Source of the DNA: a virus
Length of the DNA stretch: 30,421 nucleotides
Virus record (IMG/VR): IMGVR_UViG_3300005095_000150
Span: 1-30,421 of that record
Direction: 5' to 3' (one strand)
In this document: positions 7,672-14,991 of the stretch, in pieces
Layout of the letters: each line of letters starts with the position of its first letter
Position numbering within the stretch: position 1 is the first letter of the stretch
The notes under the pieces: generated by a model
Told to the model about the DNA's origin: nothing
What the model saw: the letters and a program-made list of their open reading frames with translations, nothing else
Database searches by the model: none
Program-made: the position numbers and the translations under genes

Positions 7672-7688
7672 AAAGGAGGACGTAGAAA

Positions 7689-8465
7689 ATGCCAGTAGAA
7701 TTTAAAGAAATACCTGAAGAAGCTTTGGAAGAAGCTACAAAGAAAAAACCCGGGAGACCGAAGAAGGTTAAAGAAGAAGAAGGAGAGAAAAAAGTGGAAG
7801 CCCTCGTGGAGGAAACTAAAAACTCCAATAACTCTAAAAGCTCCAAAGAAGAAAAAACCTCTAAAAAAGTATTTATTTCTATTGACAATACAATAGAGGA
7901 CATTATAAAATATCAATCAGAAGGAGTGGAGATCTTTTTCAAAGACGACCCGGAGGATTTTTTACCTTTGAGTCAAGAGGAAATCAGCCAGTTGAACTCC
8001 ATTAATCGCACTCGCTATACCATCGCCTGTGGAGTTCGTTACCAGACGTTGAATCTCTCGGACCTTAAAGATAGTAAAAAATTCTTCAAACCTCGTCCGG
8101 GATTTGCTTCAGCTACCCAGCGCTTAACCATCAAAGGAGGCCGCCCGGATATGCACTATGCTTGGAAGCGTCCAGATGAACTCCAGCAGTACGCATACGA
8201 GGGAGGTCGGGTATGTACGGATCCGAATGTTCGTACCTTTGGAGGAGTTGATGCAGATGGAAAAACCGTCCGAGGATCGTCAACAAAGACTGTCTCCGCT
8301 AATGGTGTAGATGAACTGATACTGTGTGAAATGCCGAAGGAGAGAAAAGAAGCCCGTGATCAGGCAATTGCAGAGAAGTCCATCCGGAGAAACAAAGCGG
8401 TTGAAGCAACTGCTATGGCGGAATTAAAAGCCGCTGGCGGTCAGCCGTTTAGAGAAAAAGACTAA
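7689..8465 (+). CDS. AT-hook-containing head-module protein, unknown
   Basis: 258 residues, preceded by AAAAGGAGG. Residues 18-25 read KKPGRPKK, a canonical AT-hook core (Gly-Arg-Pro flanked by basic residues) that binds the minor groove of AT-rich DNA. It is followed by a charged, disordered stretch to about residue 60. The C-terminal two thirds (about 60-258) look globular, with segments such as NSINRTRYTIACGVRYQTLN and basic helical ends. A location between scaffold and decoration genes suggests a virion or assembly protein, possibly one contacting packaged DNA. I do not recognise the globular domain. Confidence 0.7.
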   Translation: MPVEFKEIPEEALEEATKKKPGRPKKVKEEEGEKKVEALVEETKNSNNSKSSKEEKTSKKVFISIDNTIEDIIKYQSEGVEIFFKDDPEDFLPLSQEEISQLNSINRTRYTIACGVRYQTLNLSDLKDSKKFFKPRPGFASATQRLTIKGGRPDMHYAWKRPDELQQYAYEGGRVCTDPNVRTFGGVDADGKTVRGSSTKTVSANGVDELILCEMPKERKEARDQAIAEKSIRRNKAVEATAMAELKAAGGQPFREKD

Positions 8466-8479
8466 GGGAGGATTCTTAA

Positions 8480-8914
8480 ATGGGATTCAGATATGTGAAA
8501 GATTACAACGGTGTTCATACGGAGTTGGAGATTCTTAAAGCTCAGGACGCTGTTAAAGAAGGAGATGCTCTTAAGCTGGGAACTAACAAGAATGAAGTTA
8601 CACCGGTTACAGCTGGGGCAGATTTAGTAATCGGAGTAGCGTCGCATGATGCGGATGCTGGGGAAGAAGTAGCGGTTTATCCCGCGGGACCTCAGAGTAT
8701 CTTTGAGGTACCTACCGTGACAACTGGCTATGTGGAAGCTACTTATAAGTACCAGAAATGTGATATAACCGATTTCACATCCGGGGCTATGAAAATAGAT
8801 CCCGCTACAACTACCAGTGGACAGGTTAAAATGGTAGAGCTTCAGGATGGAGAAACATCCGGAAGCATCGGTAACAAGGTTCTTGTTGCTTTTACTCTGA
8901 GAGCGGGGGTATAA
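8480..8914 (+). CDS. Capsid decoration-like protein
   Basis: 144 residues, with a ribosome site GGGAGG just upstream. It is almost entirely predicted beta strand: AVKEGDALKLGTN, DLVIGVASHDADAGEEVAVYP and similar segments recall the small beta-barrel decoration or head-stabilising proteins (DUF2190-like) encoded immediately before major capsid genes. Such proteins bind the outside of the expanded capsid. Its stop lies three bases before the capsid ATG, and the capsid gene has only a weak ribosome site, so the two are probably translated together. Confidence 0.7.
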   Translation: MGFRYVKDYNGVHTELEILKAQDAVKEGDALKLGTNKNEVTPVTAGADLVIGVASHDADAGEEVAVYPAGPQSIFEVPTVTTGYVEATYKYQKCDITDFTSGAMKIDPATTTSGQVKMVELQDGETSGSIGNKVLVAFTLRAGV

Positions 8915-8917
8915 GGT

Positions 8918-9826
8918 ATGATTACTAATACGAAGATTTTTGGAAATAGTTTAGACAAAACCATATCGAAGATTTTCTTCGACGATTATGCAGCACATCC
9001 GAGTGAGTTTGATCGGATAGCCCACATCGGAAACGCACCTGCTGGGCATGATTACACGGAAAGTGAGCTTTCTCCTCTGGGGGCGCTGTATGAAGTTCCC
9101 GAGGGAACTGGTGTTCAGTTTGATCTTCCGGCAGAGGGAAATAAGGTAACTCGGTATTACACAAAGTATGGACTTGGTTTCCAGATCACCGAGGAAATGA
9201 TGAAAGATGATCTGCACCAGCAGTTCAAACAGATGCCGAGGATGCTTGCGAAGTCTGCGGCTCAGAAACGCGAGACGGTTTTCTGGGATCTGTTTAACCG
9301 CGGGTTTACCTACCACACCGCATGGGATGGGAAGTATATTTTCGCGTCGGATCACACGACTTTGAAATCCGGAGATACAATCTCGAATACTGGAACCGCT
9401 GCGAGTCTTTCTGAGACTTCTCTTCAGGCAGCGTTTGAGTATTATGATAACCTCGTCGATGAAGCTGGGAATCCAATACTCATGCAGCCTAACATGCTGA
9501 TCGTTCCTACAGCTCTCCGCTACACCGCTGGGCAGCTGATGAAGAATATGATGAATATTGGATCTGCGAATCGAGATCTTAATACGGTTAACCCTGAGAA
9601 CGGAATGGTTAATCCTTATCAGCTGCATATCAGCCGGTACTTGACCTCTGATACCGCATGGTTCCTGCTTGCACCTGAGCATGATTTTAGGTTTCTGTGG
9701 AAAGAACAGCCGGTGGTTGACTCCTCGGATGATTTTCTCACGAATAACGCACTCTTCAAGGTAATGATGAGGTTTACTACCTTCGTCAACAGATACAAAG
9801 GTGCTTATGGGAATGTTGGTAGCTGA
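8918..9826 (+). CDS. Major capsid protein (HK97 fold, Mu gpT-like)
   Basis: 302 residues, about the size of Mu gpT. Features include an N-terminal helix (DKTISKIFFDDYAAHPSEFD), the segment YYTKYGLGFQITEEMMKDDL, FASDHTTLKSG and LMQPNMLIVPTALRYTAGQL, all in the order seen in Mu-type major heads. It forms the icosahedral shell with scaffold and portal. The start relies on coupling: the decoration gene stops at 8914 and only a weak GGGGG/AAGG lies upstream. It ends with TGA, followed 18 bases later by a strong terminator, which shows TGA acts as a real stop here. A long antisense ORF on the other strand is a shadow. Confidence 0.92.
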   Translation: MITNTKIFGNSLDKTISKIFFDDYAAHPSEFDRIAHIGNAPAGHDYTESELSPLGALYEVPEGTGVQFDLPAEGNKVTRYYTKYGLGFQITEEMMKDDLHQQFKQMPRMLAKSAAQKRETVFWDLFNRGFTYHTAWDGKYIFASDHTTLKSGDTISNTGTAASLSETSLQAAFEYYDNLVDEAGNPILMQPNMLIVPTALRYTAGQLMKNMMNIGSANRDLNTVNPENGMVNPYQLHISRYLTSDTAWFLLAPEHDFRFLWKEQPVVDSSDDFLTNNALFKVMMRFTTFVNRYKGAYGNVGS

Positions 9827-9843
9827 TGTAGTAATTGACAAAT

Positions 9844-9876
9844 ACCTCTGGAGCTATTGACGTTCCAGAGGTTTTT
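9844..9876 (+). terminator. Rho-independent terminator after the capsid gene
   Basis: A perfect 9-bp stem (ACCTCTGGA at 9844-9852 with TCCAGAGGT at 9864-9872) and an 11-base loop is followed by TTTTT. It should limit transcription from the abundant capsid message into downstream genes. Confidence 0.85.
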
Positions 9877-9895
9877 CTAAACGGAGGAACCTTAA

Positions 9896-10123
9896 ATGGC
9901 GAAAACAAACTTAGACACCCTACAGCTTGACGGGGATGCGTTGTACGATTCCAGCGGGAATAGGATTCTTGCAGGACAGCAGGCGTCAATCACAGATGCT
10001 ATAACTGCTCATGACATATCAGCAACCTTCACCGACACCGAGGTAGAAGCAGCGTTGGATGCTTTAGGAGTTAAGCTAAATGCTATCCTAACCGCCCTAA
10101 AAGCTCATGGGTTGATAGCGTAA
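9896..10123 (+). CDS. Small fibre-like virion protein
   Basis: 75 residues, with ribosome site CGGAGGAA at about 9881. The N-terminus (NLDTLQLDGDALYDSSGNRIL) looks like a short beta motif seen in phage head-fibre or fibre-base proteins. Residues about 35-72 (TFTDTEVEAALDALGVKLNAILTALKAHG) form a likely coiled-coil helix, as in trimeric fibre stems. It sits alone between two terminators, so its expression is probably separately tuned. Head fibre or minor decoration is the best guess; the family is not certain. Confidence 0.65.
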   Translation: MAKTNLDTLQLDGDALYDSSGNRILAGQQASITDAITAHDISATFTDTEVEAALDALGVKLNAILTALKAHGLIA

Positions 10124-10128
10124 AGGAC

Positions 10129-10154
10129 GGGATGCTGAAAAGCATCCCTTTTTT
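10129..10154 (+). terminator. Rho-independent terminator
   Basis: A perfect 8-bp stem (GGGATGCT with AGCATCCC) and GAAA tetraloop, followed by six T. It lies five bases after the stop at 10121-10123 and is the second terminator within about 300 bp. Confidence 0.92.
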
Positions 10155-10188
10155 AGTTGGAGATAATAGAGATAATGGAGGTTTTTAG

Positions 10189-10434
10189 ATGGCTTTCGGA
10201 CCGCAGTATGAAGAAGTAGATGATGGCGCTGGAGGAACGATGATACAGGCAAATTATACTTCAAAAGGTCCTGCGAGTTTTCGTAAATGGTACAATTGCC
10301 AGATTTGTGGTCTTTCATATCCGGAGGATGAGGTGGAGTTGGATGATTCCGGAGCAGCGTACTGTTATCGGTTTGACCATTATCTGGAGATAGATAAAAA
10401 ATCTGCGGCGGAGATAACTGGAGATTACTCTTAA
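10189..10434 (+). CDS. Small putative zinc-binding virion-module protein
   Basis: 81 residues with GGAGG nine bases upstream. It contains Cys37-x2-Cys40 (CQICG) and Cys59 followed by Asp63-His64, a rubredoxin/zinc-ribbon-like arrangement in which the fourth ligand would be Asp63 or His64 rather than Cys. Small proteins of this kind are common beside phage head-tail genes, where they may be structural. The N-terminus (GPQYEEVDDGAGGTMIQANY) is likely flexible. Zinc binding is inferred from the cysteine spacing only. Confidence 0.6.
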   Translation: MAFGPQYEEVDDGAGGTMIQANYTSKGPASFRKWYNCQICGLSYPEDEVELDDSGAAYCYRFDHYLEIDKKSAAEITGDYS

Positions 10435-10449
10435 GGAGGGAAGTAAAAA

Positions 10450-10725
10450 ATGGCAGTAGTTAATAATACAGGAAGAAGCTTGTACTATGCAGCAGCAGGG
10501 GATGAGCAGAAAGGAAGGCTTGCGGTTCAAGGGTTTGTTTGGACTGGGATTGCAACCACCGGAGATTTGCTTACGTTTGCGGATTCTTCTGGGGATACTG
10601 TGCTGGGACCCTTTACAGGTACAGCAGGGCAGGATCTGAATGTTATGTTTAAGAAGCCTATACATGTAGATGGTCTTGCGACATCGGTTCTTGGCTCTGG
10701 GACCGTTAACGTTTTCTTGGCGTAG
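10450..10725 (+). CDS. Small beta-rich virion protein, unknown
   Basis: 91 residues, preceded by AAGGAGGGAAG. The sequence alternates short hydrophobic strands and turns (GRLAVQGFVWTGIATTGDLL, TSVLGSGTVNVFLA), as in small beta-sandwich phage structural proteins. No catalytic motif is seen. It ends with TAG at 10723-10725, nine bases before the LamG gene. Its role is inferred from its neighbours: head decoration, head closure or a fibre accessory. Confidence 0.6.
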   Translation: MAVVNNTGRSLYYAAAGDEQKGRLAVQGFVWTGIATTGDLLTFADSSGDTVLGPFTGTAGQDLNVMFKKPIHVDGLATSVLGSGTVNVFLA

Positions 10726-10734
10726 GTTAAGAAA

Positions 10735-11292
10735 ATGGCGGTTAGTAATTTAGATATTTTAGAGTTAGCTCGATGGTTTAAATTTGGATCCGGAGGTTGG
10801 ACGGATTTAAGGGTAAATCCACTTACGTTGCCCGAGCTTGGAGCGAATCCGTCTGTGAGGAAGATAATCGCCAATGATGGATCTGCGACAACCGGATCTG
10901 CGTTTGAGTTTAATGGCTCTACAAGTAACGGAACAATTGCATACTATAGCGCACTGGATGTTTCGTCGATGTCGATTGCAATATGGATAAACCCGGATGA
11001 TGTTTCGCAGGAAGAACTCATGGACCGAAATACCGCTGGAGGGTTTGAGTTTTATATCTCGAATGGGAGGTTGATATTCTCCCCGAACGGAAGTGTAAGT
11101 GCTCAGACTTCGAGAAATACCTTAATTGCCGGAGAGACTCAGCTGGCGGTTGTTACAGTTGTGTTAGAGGGAACGAGTGTACGAGTTAAGCTGTACGTAA
11201 ATGGGACCCTACAGGAAGAGACAGTCCTCGGAGCTACCTTATCAACAAGCACCGATGGGCTTATAGTCGGCCAGTACAAAAGCGGTGGTTGA
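10735..11292 (+). CDS. LamG-domain fibre-type protein, N-terminal part ending at in-frame TGA
   Basis: 185 residues to TGA at 11290-11292. From about residue 55 the sequence follows the concanavalin A-like/laminin-G pattern: SAFEFNGS, MSIAIWINPDD, GGFEFYISNGRLIF, VRVKLYVNGTLQ and LIVGQYKSGG. It stops exactly before the last two strands of the domain. The missing strands (NFDGIMDDIQMFN, LTDAQITAMYNSG) continue in the same frame after the TGA, so this and the next entry are one gene interrupted by a single stop. LamG domains in phage virion proteins usually bind carbohydrate or trimerise. If the stop is real, the short form would have an incomplete jelly roll. The ribosome site (AGGTTAAG) is weak. 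Confidence 0.75.
   Translation: MAVSNLDILELARWFKFGSGGWTDLRVNPLTLPELGANPSVRKIIANDGSATTGSAFEFNGSTSNGTIAYYSALDVSSMSIAIWINPDDVSQEELMDRNTAGGFEFYISNGRLIFSPNGSVSAQTSRNTLIAGETQLAVVTVVLEGTSVRVKLYVNGTLQEETVLGATLSTSTDGLIVGQYKSGG
11290..11292 (+). other. In-frame TGA inside the LamG domain
   Basis: Codon 186 of a 413-codon frame running from 10735 to 11976. The next base is A (TGA-A), a context often associated with leaky UGA. The upstream and downstream parts are in the same frame with no residues lost, so a single base change (for example TGG to TGA) or deliberate readthrough explains it better than an indel. At least seven other genes here end in TGA, so TGA is normally a stop in this genome. Confidence 0.85.
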
Positions 11293-11307
11293 AACTTTGA
11301 CGGGATC

Positions 11308-11976
11308 ATGGACGATATTCAGATGTTTAATGTTGTTCTAACGGACGCGCAGATAACCGCAATGTACAACAGCGGAGCGGGGATAACCGGGCTTCCTATG
11401 GGGATTACGGAGTCTACGGACTTAGTTTTAAGATTTCAAGATTCGCTTACTAACTCTGCGACGCTCGGCTCTGGATACGACATAACCGGAACAGACATAA
11501 CCGTTGTTGATGGTCTTATAGGCGTAACCACCGGAAGTCTCGGGATTATGGCTTTAAGTTTTCCTCACGGAAAAACAAGCTCGATTTTCTTCACTGCACA
11601 GCTTCCGCATTCGTATGCGGAGGGAGAGGAAATTCGCTTGCACGTTCACTGGATGAGAAAGGATGCTGGAGATGGAGATATTCTTTGGGGACTTGAGTAT
11701 GTTTGGGTAAATGTCGATGGGATAGTAGGGAATACGACGATAGTTGAAAAAGCCCTTCCAGCCCCAACACAAGGAACTCATAGAGCAACTACCATTGCGG
11801 AGTTAAAAGGTGGAGAACATACAATCTCGAGTATCCTCGTCTGCTGGGTTTACCGAAAAGGTGACGACGCGAAGGACACCTTCGATGGAGAGGTTTTTAT
11901 GAGTGAACTTGACTTTCATTTTCCCCAAAACACCCCCGGATCAGTACAGGAATTTTCAAAATGGGAGGATGCTTAA
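11308..11976 (+). CDS. C-terminal part of the split LamG fibre-type protein
   Basis: 222 residues from the first ATG after the TGA, which lies in the same frame as the upstream part. No convincing ribosome site precedes this ATG (only GACGGG), so independent translation is doubtful and readthrough from 10735 would be the natural way to make it. Residues 1-22 (MDDIQMFNVVLTDAQITAMY) complete the upstream LamG domain. The rest is a second domain with LHVHWMRKDAGDGDILWGLE (111-130) and a beta-rich core, a module seen in other phage virion proteins. Its stop lies directly before the ATG of the head-tail adaptor gene, and GGGAGG at the end supplies that gene's ribosome site. Confidence 0.7.
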   Translation: MDDIQMFNVVLTDAQITAMYNSGAGITGLPMGITESTDLVLRFQDSLTNSATLGSGYDITGTDITVVDGLIGVTTGSLGIMALSFPHGKTSSIFFTAQLPHSYAEGEEIRLHVHWMRKDAGDGDILWGLEYVWVNVDGIVGNTTIVEKALPAPTQGTHRATTIAELKGGEHTISSILVCWVYRKGDDAKDTFDGEVFMSELDFHFPQNTPGSVQEFSKWEDA

Positions 11977-12912
11977 ATGACTCTTGAGGAAATAAGATTA
12001 GAAATATGGAAGGCTCTTGGAGAGCCAACGGACTTAGATCCTTCTACTGATACATCTTATAACGGTGGTCCTTATTTAACGTTTGTTGCAAACATGGCTC
12101 AGCGGAGGATCGCGAGTTATAAAACCGTGAAAGGTCGAATAATTCGACTGCCGAATCTTGTAGGAGATCTTTTCTTTAAAAGCAAGGTTATCAAAGGAAG
12201 CTTGGAAATCGGAGGTTCTACCTCTACTGTAGAGCTTCCAGTTGGAGATGTTGGGACTCAGGACGACCGTTACAATGGTTGGATCTTTGAGGTAAACGGA
12301 GAAACCCGGCTTATTGTTGACTACGACGGAGCTTCTAGGACAGCGACTCTAAGCGAAGATCTCTCAAGTGCACCGGAGATGGGTGACGAGTATTCGCTTT
12401 ATAAAAGTTTCTCGTTGCTTGTTCCTTCTTCACACGCATGGGCATCGGAGCATATTATTCTTCCGGAAGTCTCGGACCGCTGGAGGGCAGACGGTAATTT
12501 GATAGAGGTTTTGAAGATCGAGGACCTTGCGAATGAGCGGACTCTTGGACATGCGGCTCGAGGAGCAAGTTTTGTAACCTTAAGGACCTCCACCGGAGAT
12601 CCTACCGAGTGGTACCGCTTTGGAAATAAGATTTACTTCAACTATGCTCCTGAAGAAGAACAATGGTTCCGGATGGAATATTATCGGACTCCGACGGATA
12701 TGTCGGCTCCTACAGATGAACCGGAAATTCCTGAGCAATTCCACTATGGGGTTATTCTTTGGGGCATCGAATGGGGCTACCGAAGAGAAGGAGAATCTAA
12801 TGAGAAATATTCTACCAAACGCGACTTCCAAGGCTTCATGGAACGAACGGTGGAGAATCTTGACATCGCCGGAGAACGTAGCTTTGGTCAAGGCAAGCTG
12901 AAACTTAAGTAA
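11977..12912 (+). CDS. Head-tail adaptor / neck protein (gp11-like)
   Basis: 311 residues. The C-terminal half has the pattern of phage adaptor proteins of short-tailed phages: EWYRFGNKIYFNYAPEEEQW, then FRMEYYRTPTDMSAP, then PEIPEQFHYGVILWGIEWGY, a beta segment followed by paired helices. These proteins form the ring under the portal that links head and tail. The N-terminus (MTLEEIRLEIWKALGEPTDL) is helical, and an inserted beta-rich segment (about 70-145) is additional. In T7 the equivalent is gene 11 and in P22 gene 4. The assignment rests on pattern and position. Confidence 0.72.
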   Translation: MTLEEIRLEIWKALGEPTDLDPSTDTSYNGGPYLTFVANMAQRRIASYKTVKGRIIRLPNLVGDLFFKSKVIKGSLEIGGSTSTVELPVGDVGTQDDRYNGWIFEVNGETRLIVDYDGASRTATLSEDLSSAPEMGDEYSLYKSFSLLVPSSHAWASEHIILPEVSDRWRADGNLIEVLKIEDLANERTLGHAARGASFVTLRTSTGDPTEWYRFGNKIYFNYAPEEEQWFRMEYYRTPTDMSAPTDEPEIPEQFHYGVILWGIEWGYRREGESNEKYSTKRDFQGFMERTVENLDIAGERSFGQGKLKLK

Positions 12913-12926
12913 AGGAGGAATAAAAA

Positions 12927-13754
12927 ATGGCTGTAACATGGGATGCAAGTTTTGATGCTTCTCCAGCAGGAAGTGCAAATGCGTCAACGATAGATGATAA
13001 AATACGGGAGCTTAAGGAAGCAATTTTAGAGCGTGTCGGAAATGAACACACGGAGTATGTAGATGATTCGACGCTCGGAGCTTATACGAAGGACTGGCGT
13101 CACAGACCCGGAAGTGCGGTAGCGTATTATCAAGTTGCGGAGCCTACGGCACAGCCGGGATCATCGGGAGCTGCTTTAGGAGCCGATGATGCCGGGAGAA
13201 TATGGATCGACTCGGATGATAATTCACTGTACGTCTACGATGGGGCTGCTTTTGTTAATGTCCCTCCGACTCCGACAGGAGTTATTTCTATGTACGGAGG
13301 TTCGGTTGCTCCTTCTGGATATTTGCTTTGCGACGGATCAGCGGTTAGCCGTGCAACTTACGCAGCATTGTTTGCGGTTGTAGGAATAAGCTTTGGTCCC
13401 GGTGATGGTATTACGACTTTTAATCTTCCAGATTTTCGTGGGCTTTTCCCTCGTGGCGCGGGAACTAACGGAAGTCTTACAGATGCTCTGGGAGTTGCGT
13501 TTAGCGGAGGTGTAGTAGGAGAAGCTGAAGAAGATACCCTTCAAGGGCATATTCATGGGCTTAACGGTTTAGACAGCTTGAATCTTTTGAAGCGCTCAGG
13601 TTCGAATGGAGACGAGAATGGATCTCCGGATTATAACGATTATCTGAATGTTCGGGTAACTGGGGTAAAAACGGATGCTACCTATGGAACCGCGAGAATT
13701 GGAGCAGAAACAAAACCTGCGTCGTTGAGTGTTAGCTTTATTATAAAAACCTAA
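12927..13754 (+). CDS. Tail fibre with phage tail collar domain
   Basis: 275 residues, with a strong AAAGGAGG site. The N-terminal part (MAVTWDASFDASPAGSANAS, then a helix) probably attaches to the virion. Residues about 88-112 contain the repeated fibre motif GRIWIDSDDNSLYVYDGAAF. From about residue 115 the Tail_collar family (PF07484) is clear: VISMYGGSVAPSGYLLCDGS, AVSRATYAALFAVVG, FNLPDFRGLFPRGAG and GHIHGL. Collar domains occur in short-tail and long-tail fibres that recognise or contact the host. Two further fibre-type genes follow, so these three genes are the adsorption apparatus. Confidence 0.85.
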   Translation: MAVTWDASFDASPAGSANASTIDDKIRELKEAILERVGNEHTEYVDDSTLGAYTKDWRHRPGSAVAYYQVAEPTAQPGSSGAALGADDAGRIWIDSDDNSLYVYDGAAFVNVPPTPTGVISMYGGSVAPSGYLLCDGSAVSRATYAALFAVVGISFGPGDGITTFNLPDFRGLFPRGAGTNGSLTDALGVAFSGGVVGEAEEDTLQGHIHGLNGLDSLNLLKRSGSNGDENGSPDYNDYLNVRVTGVKTDATYGTARIGAETKPASLSVSFIIKT

Positions 13755-13767
13755 AGGAGCCTTAGAA

Positions 13768-14973
13768 ATGGAACTTGAGAAAGATCCACAGAAAGCGATA
13801 ATAAATCCTGTTCGTCAGGGGTCGATTGATTTTACTCAAATCGGCGGCATGGGCTTTCCCTTTGAAGCTTGGGAGTACTCGAATCCGAAGAGCCTTTCGC
13901 CAACTTTACGCTTAAAAGCCCCGTGGAAGCTGCTGTTAAGTAGCTTGGTTGCGGATGGATCGGTAGAGGGGATTACCGGGATCGCGTACCATCAGCCGTT
14001 GGCTCCGACGCCGATGTATTTGAACGACACATGGGAAGATACGGATACCGGACAGACTCATAAAGTAGTTGGAGGAGATATTTCTACCTATAAAGGAGGA
14101 GCACCTGCGAATGAAACTCCGGTTGTTTACTACGGTGGGGCTCCGGCAGATGAGGCACCTGTGTATTTAAATTGGGGGAAAATTCCTGCGGATGTCGGTT
14201 GGGTTAAAGATGGGACACACGCTGGAACAACGTTGATAGACGGAGGACAGATAGAGACAGATTCCTTAAAGAGTCATAATTACGTACCCGGAGTATCTGG
14301 GAGTAAGTTTGATTTAGAGAACGGATTTATTGAAACCGGAGATGGAGTTTTCCGTGGAGACATGGAAATAGGATCTGATGAAGCTGAAAGGAATCTAAAA
14401 CTTGGATCTAAAGGGTTACTTGTTACAAACAAAGATGGTGAAGTTATCCACGATCTTCCAGATGCTTCTCTAGGTTCTCACATGTTCGCTGGAGGACATT
14501 TTTACTTTTTAGACGATTACTATGCGGCTAATGTTACAATGTGGGATTATATAATACCAGCTACAACTTCTACTTCCCTCAGTGGTTCTCTTATTAAATC
14601 TATGACCCTTACAAATTTAGGCTATTCATCTTTAGAAGATTCTAATATAAAAGGGGTCAATCTTTATGTTCAACTTTATTACTATATGAATAATGCTAAG
14701 TATCAAGCTCAAACAACATCTGTAAGTGGTTCGCGATTATATTCCGGAGCAACTGCTTATGGAGTTATAAACGGTTACTCCAGATACTTCGGAGGTATTG
14801 TCTACGAAACAGGTAATAGTGTTTATCTCAGAACAGAAGGAAACATAGTAGTGCCAAGAAGTGATGGTGGGAGCTTTCAGGTTTATTTAAACTATAATGC
14901 TACTGCTCTTTCAACTAATTCTGCTGGAGGAAGGTTGATTTACAAATGTAGAGCTTTTGGAGTTTATTATTAA
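13768..14973 (+). CDS. Tail fibre / receptor-binding protein with exchanged C-terminal module
   Basis: 401 residues. The N-terminal half shows a repeated Tyr-x-Gly-Gly-Ala-Pro-Ala segment (YKGGAPANETPV, then YYGGAPADEAPV) and a shaft-like region. Residues about 177-205 read SGSKFDLENGFIETGDGVFR then GDMEIG, a motif shared by host-specificity proteins at the boundary between shaft and variable tip. After it, from about 14380, base composition turns clearly AT-rich and codon choice changes (more TTA, AAA, ATA and AAT). The tip region (about 230-401) is rich in Tyr, Ser, Thr and Asn, as in receptor-binding domains. I infer the tip was acquired by recombination. Confidence 0.75.
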   Translation: MELEKDPQKAIINPVRQGSIDFTQIGGMGFPFEAWEYSNPKSLSPTLRLKAPWKLLLSSLVADGSVEGITGIAYHQPLAPTPMYLNDTWEDTDTGQTHKVVGGDISTYKGGAPANETPVVYYGGAPADEAPVYLNWGKIPADVGWVKDGTHAGTTLIDGGQIETDSLKSHNYVPGVSGSKFDLENGFIETGDGVFRGDMEIGSDEAERNLKLGSKGLLVTNKDGEVIHDLPDASLGSHMFAGGHFYFLDDYYAANVTMWDYIIPATTSTSLSGSLIKSMTLTNLGYSSLEDSNIKGVNLYVQLYYYMNNAKYQAQTTSVSGSRLYSGATAYGVINGYSRYFGGIVYETGNSVYLRTEGNIVVPRSDGGSFQVYLNYNATALSTNSAGGRLIYKCRAFGVYY

Positions 14974-14991
14974 AAGGAGGAACAAATAAAA

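Noticed and set aside
8951-9841. 296-codon ORF antisense to the major capsid gene
   Set aside because: It mirrors the capsid gene, lacks a ribosome site and has no recognisable protein features. It is a codon-bias shadow.
9835-9861. Promoter with perfect TTGACA after the capsid gene
   Set aside because: Only a poor -10 (TATTGA at 15 bp spacing) lies downstream, and it falls inside the terminator hairpin.
10735-11976. Genome-wide recoding of TGA as Trp
   Set aside because: At least seven genes end in TGA in sensible places (6714, 9824, 16008, 17136, and on the minus strand 27269, 28851, 29056), including the capsid gene with a terminator just after it. The single internal TGA must be local.
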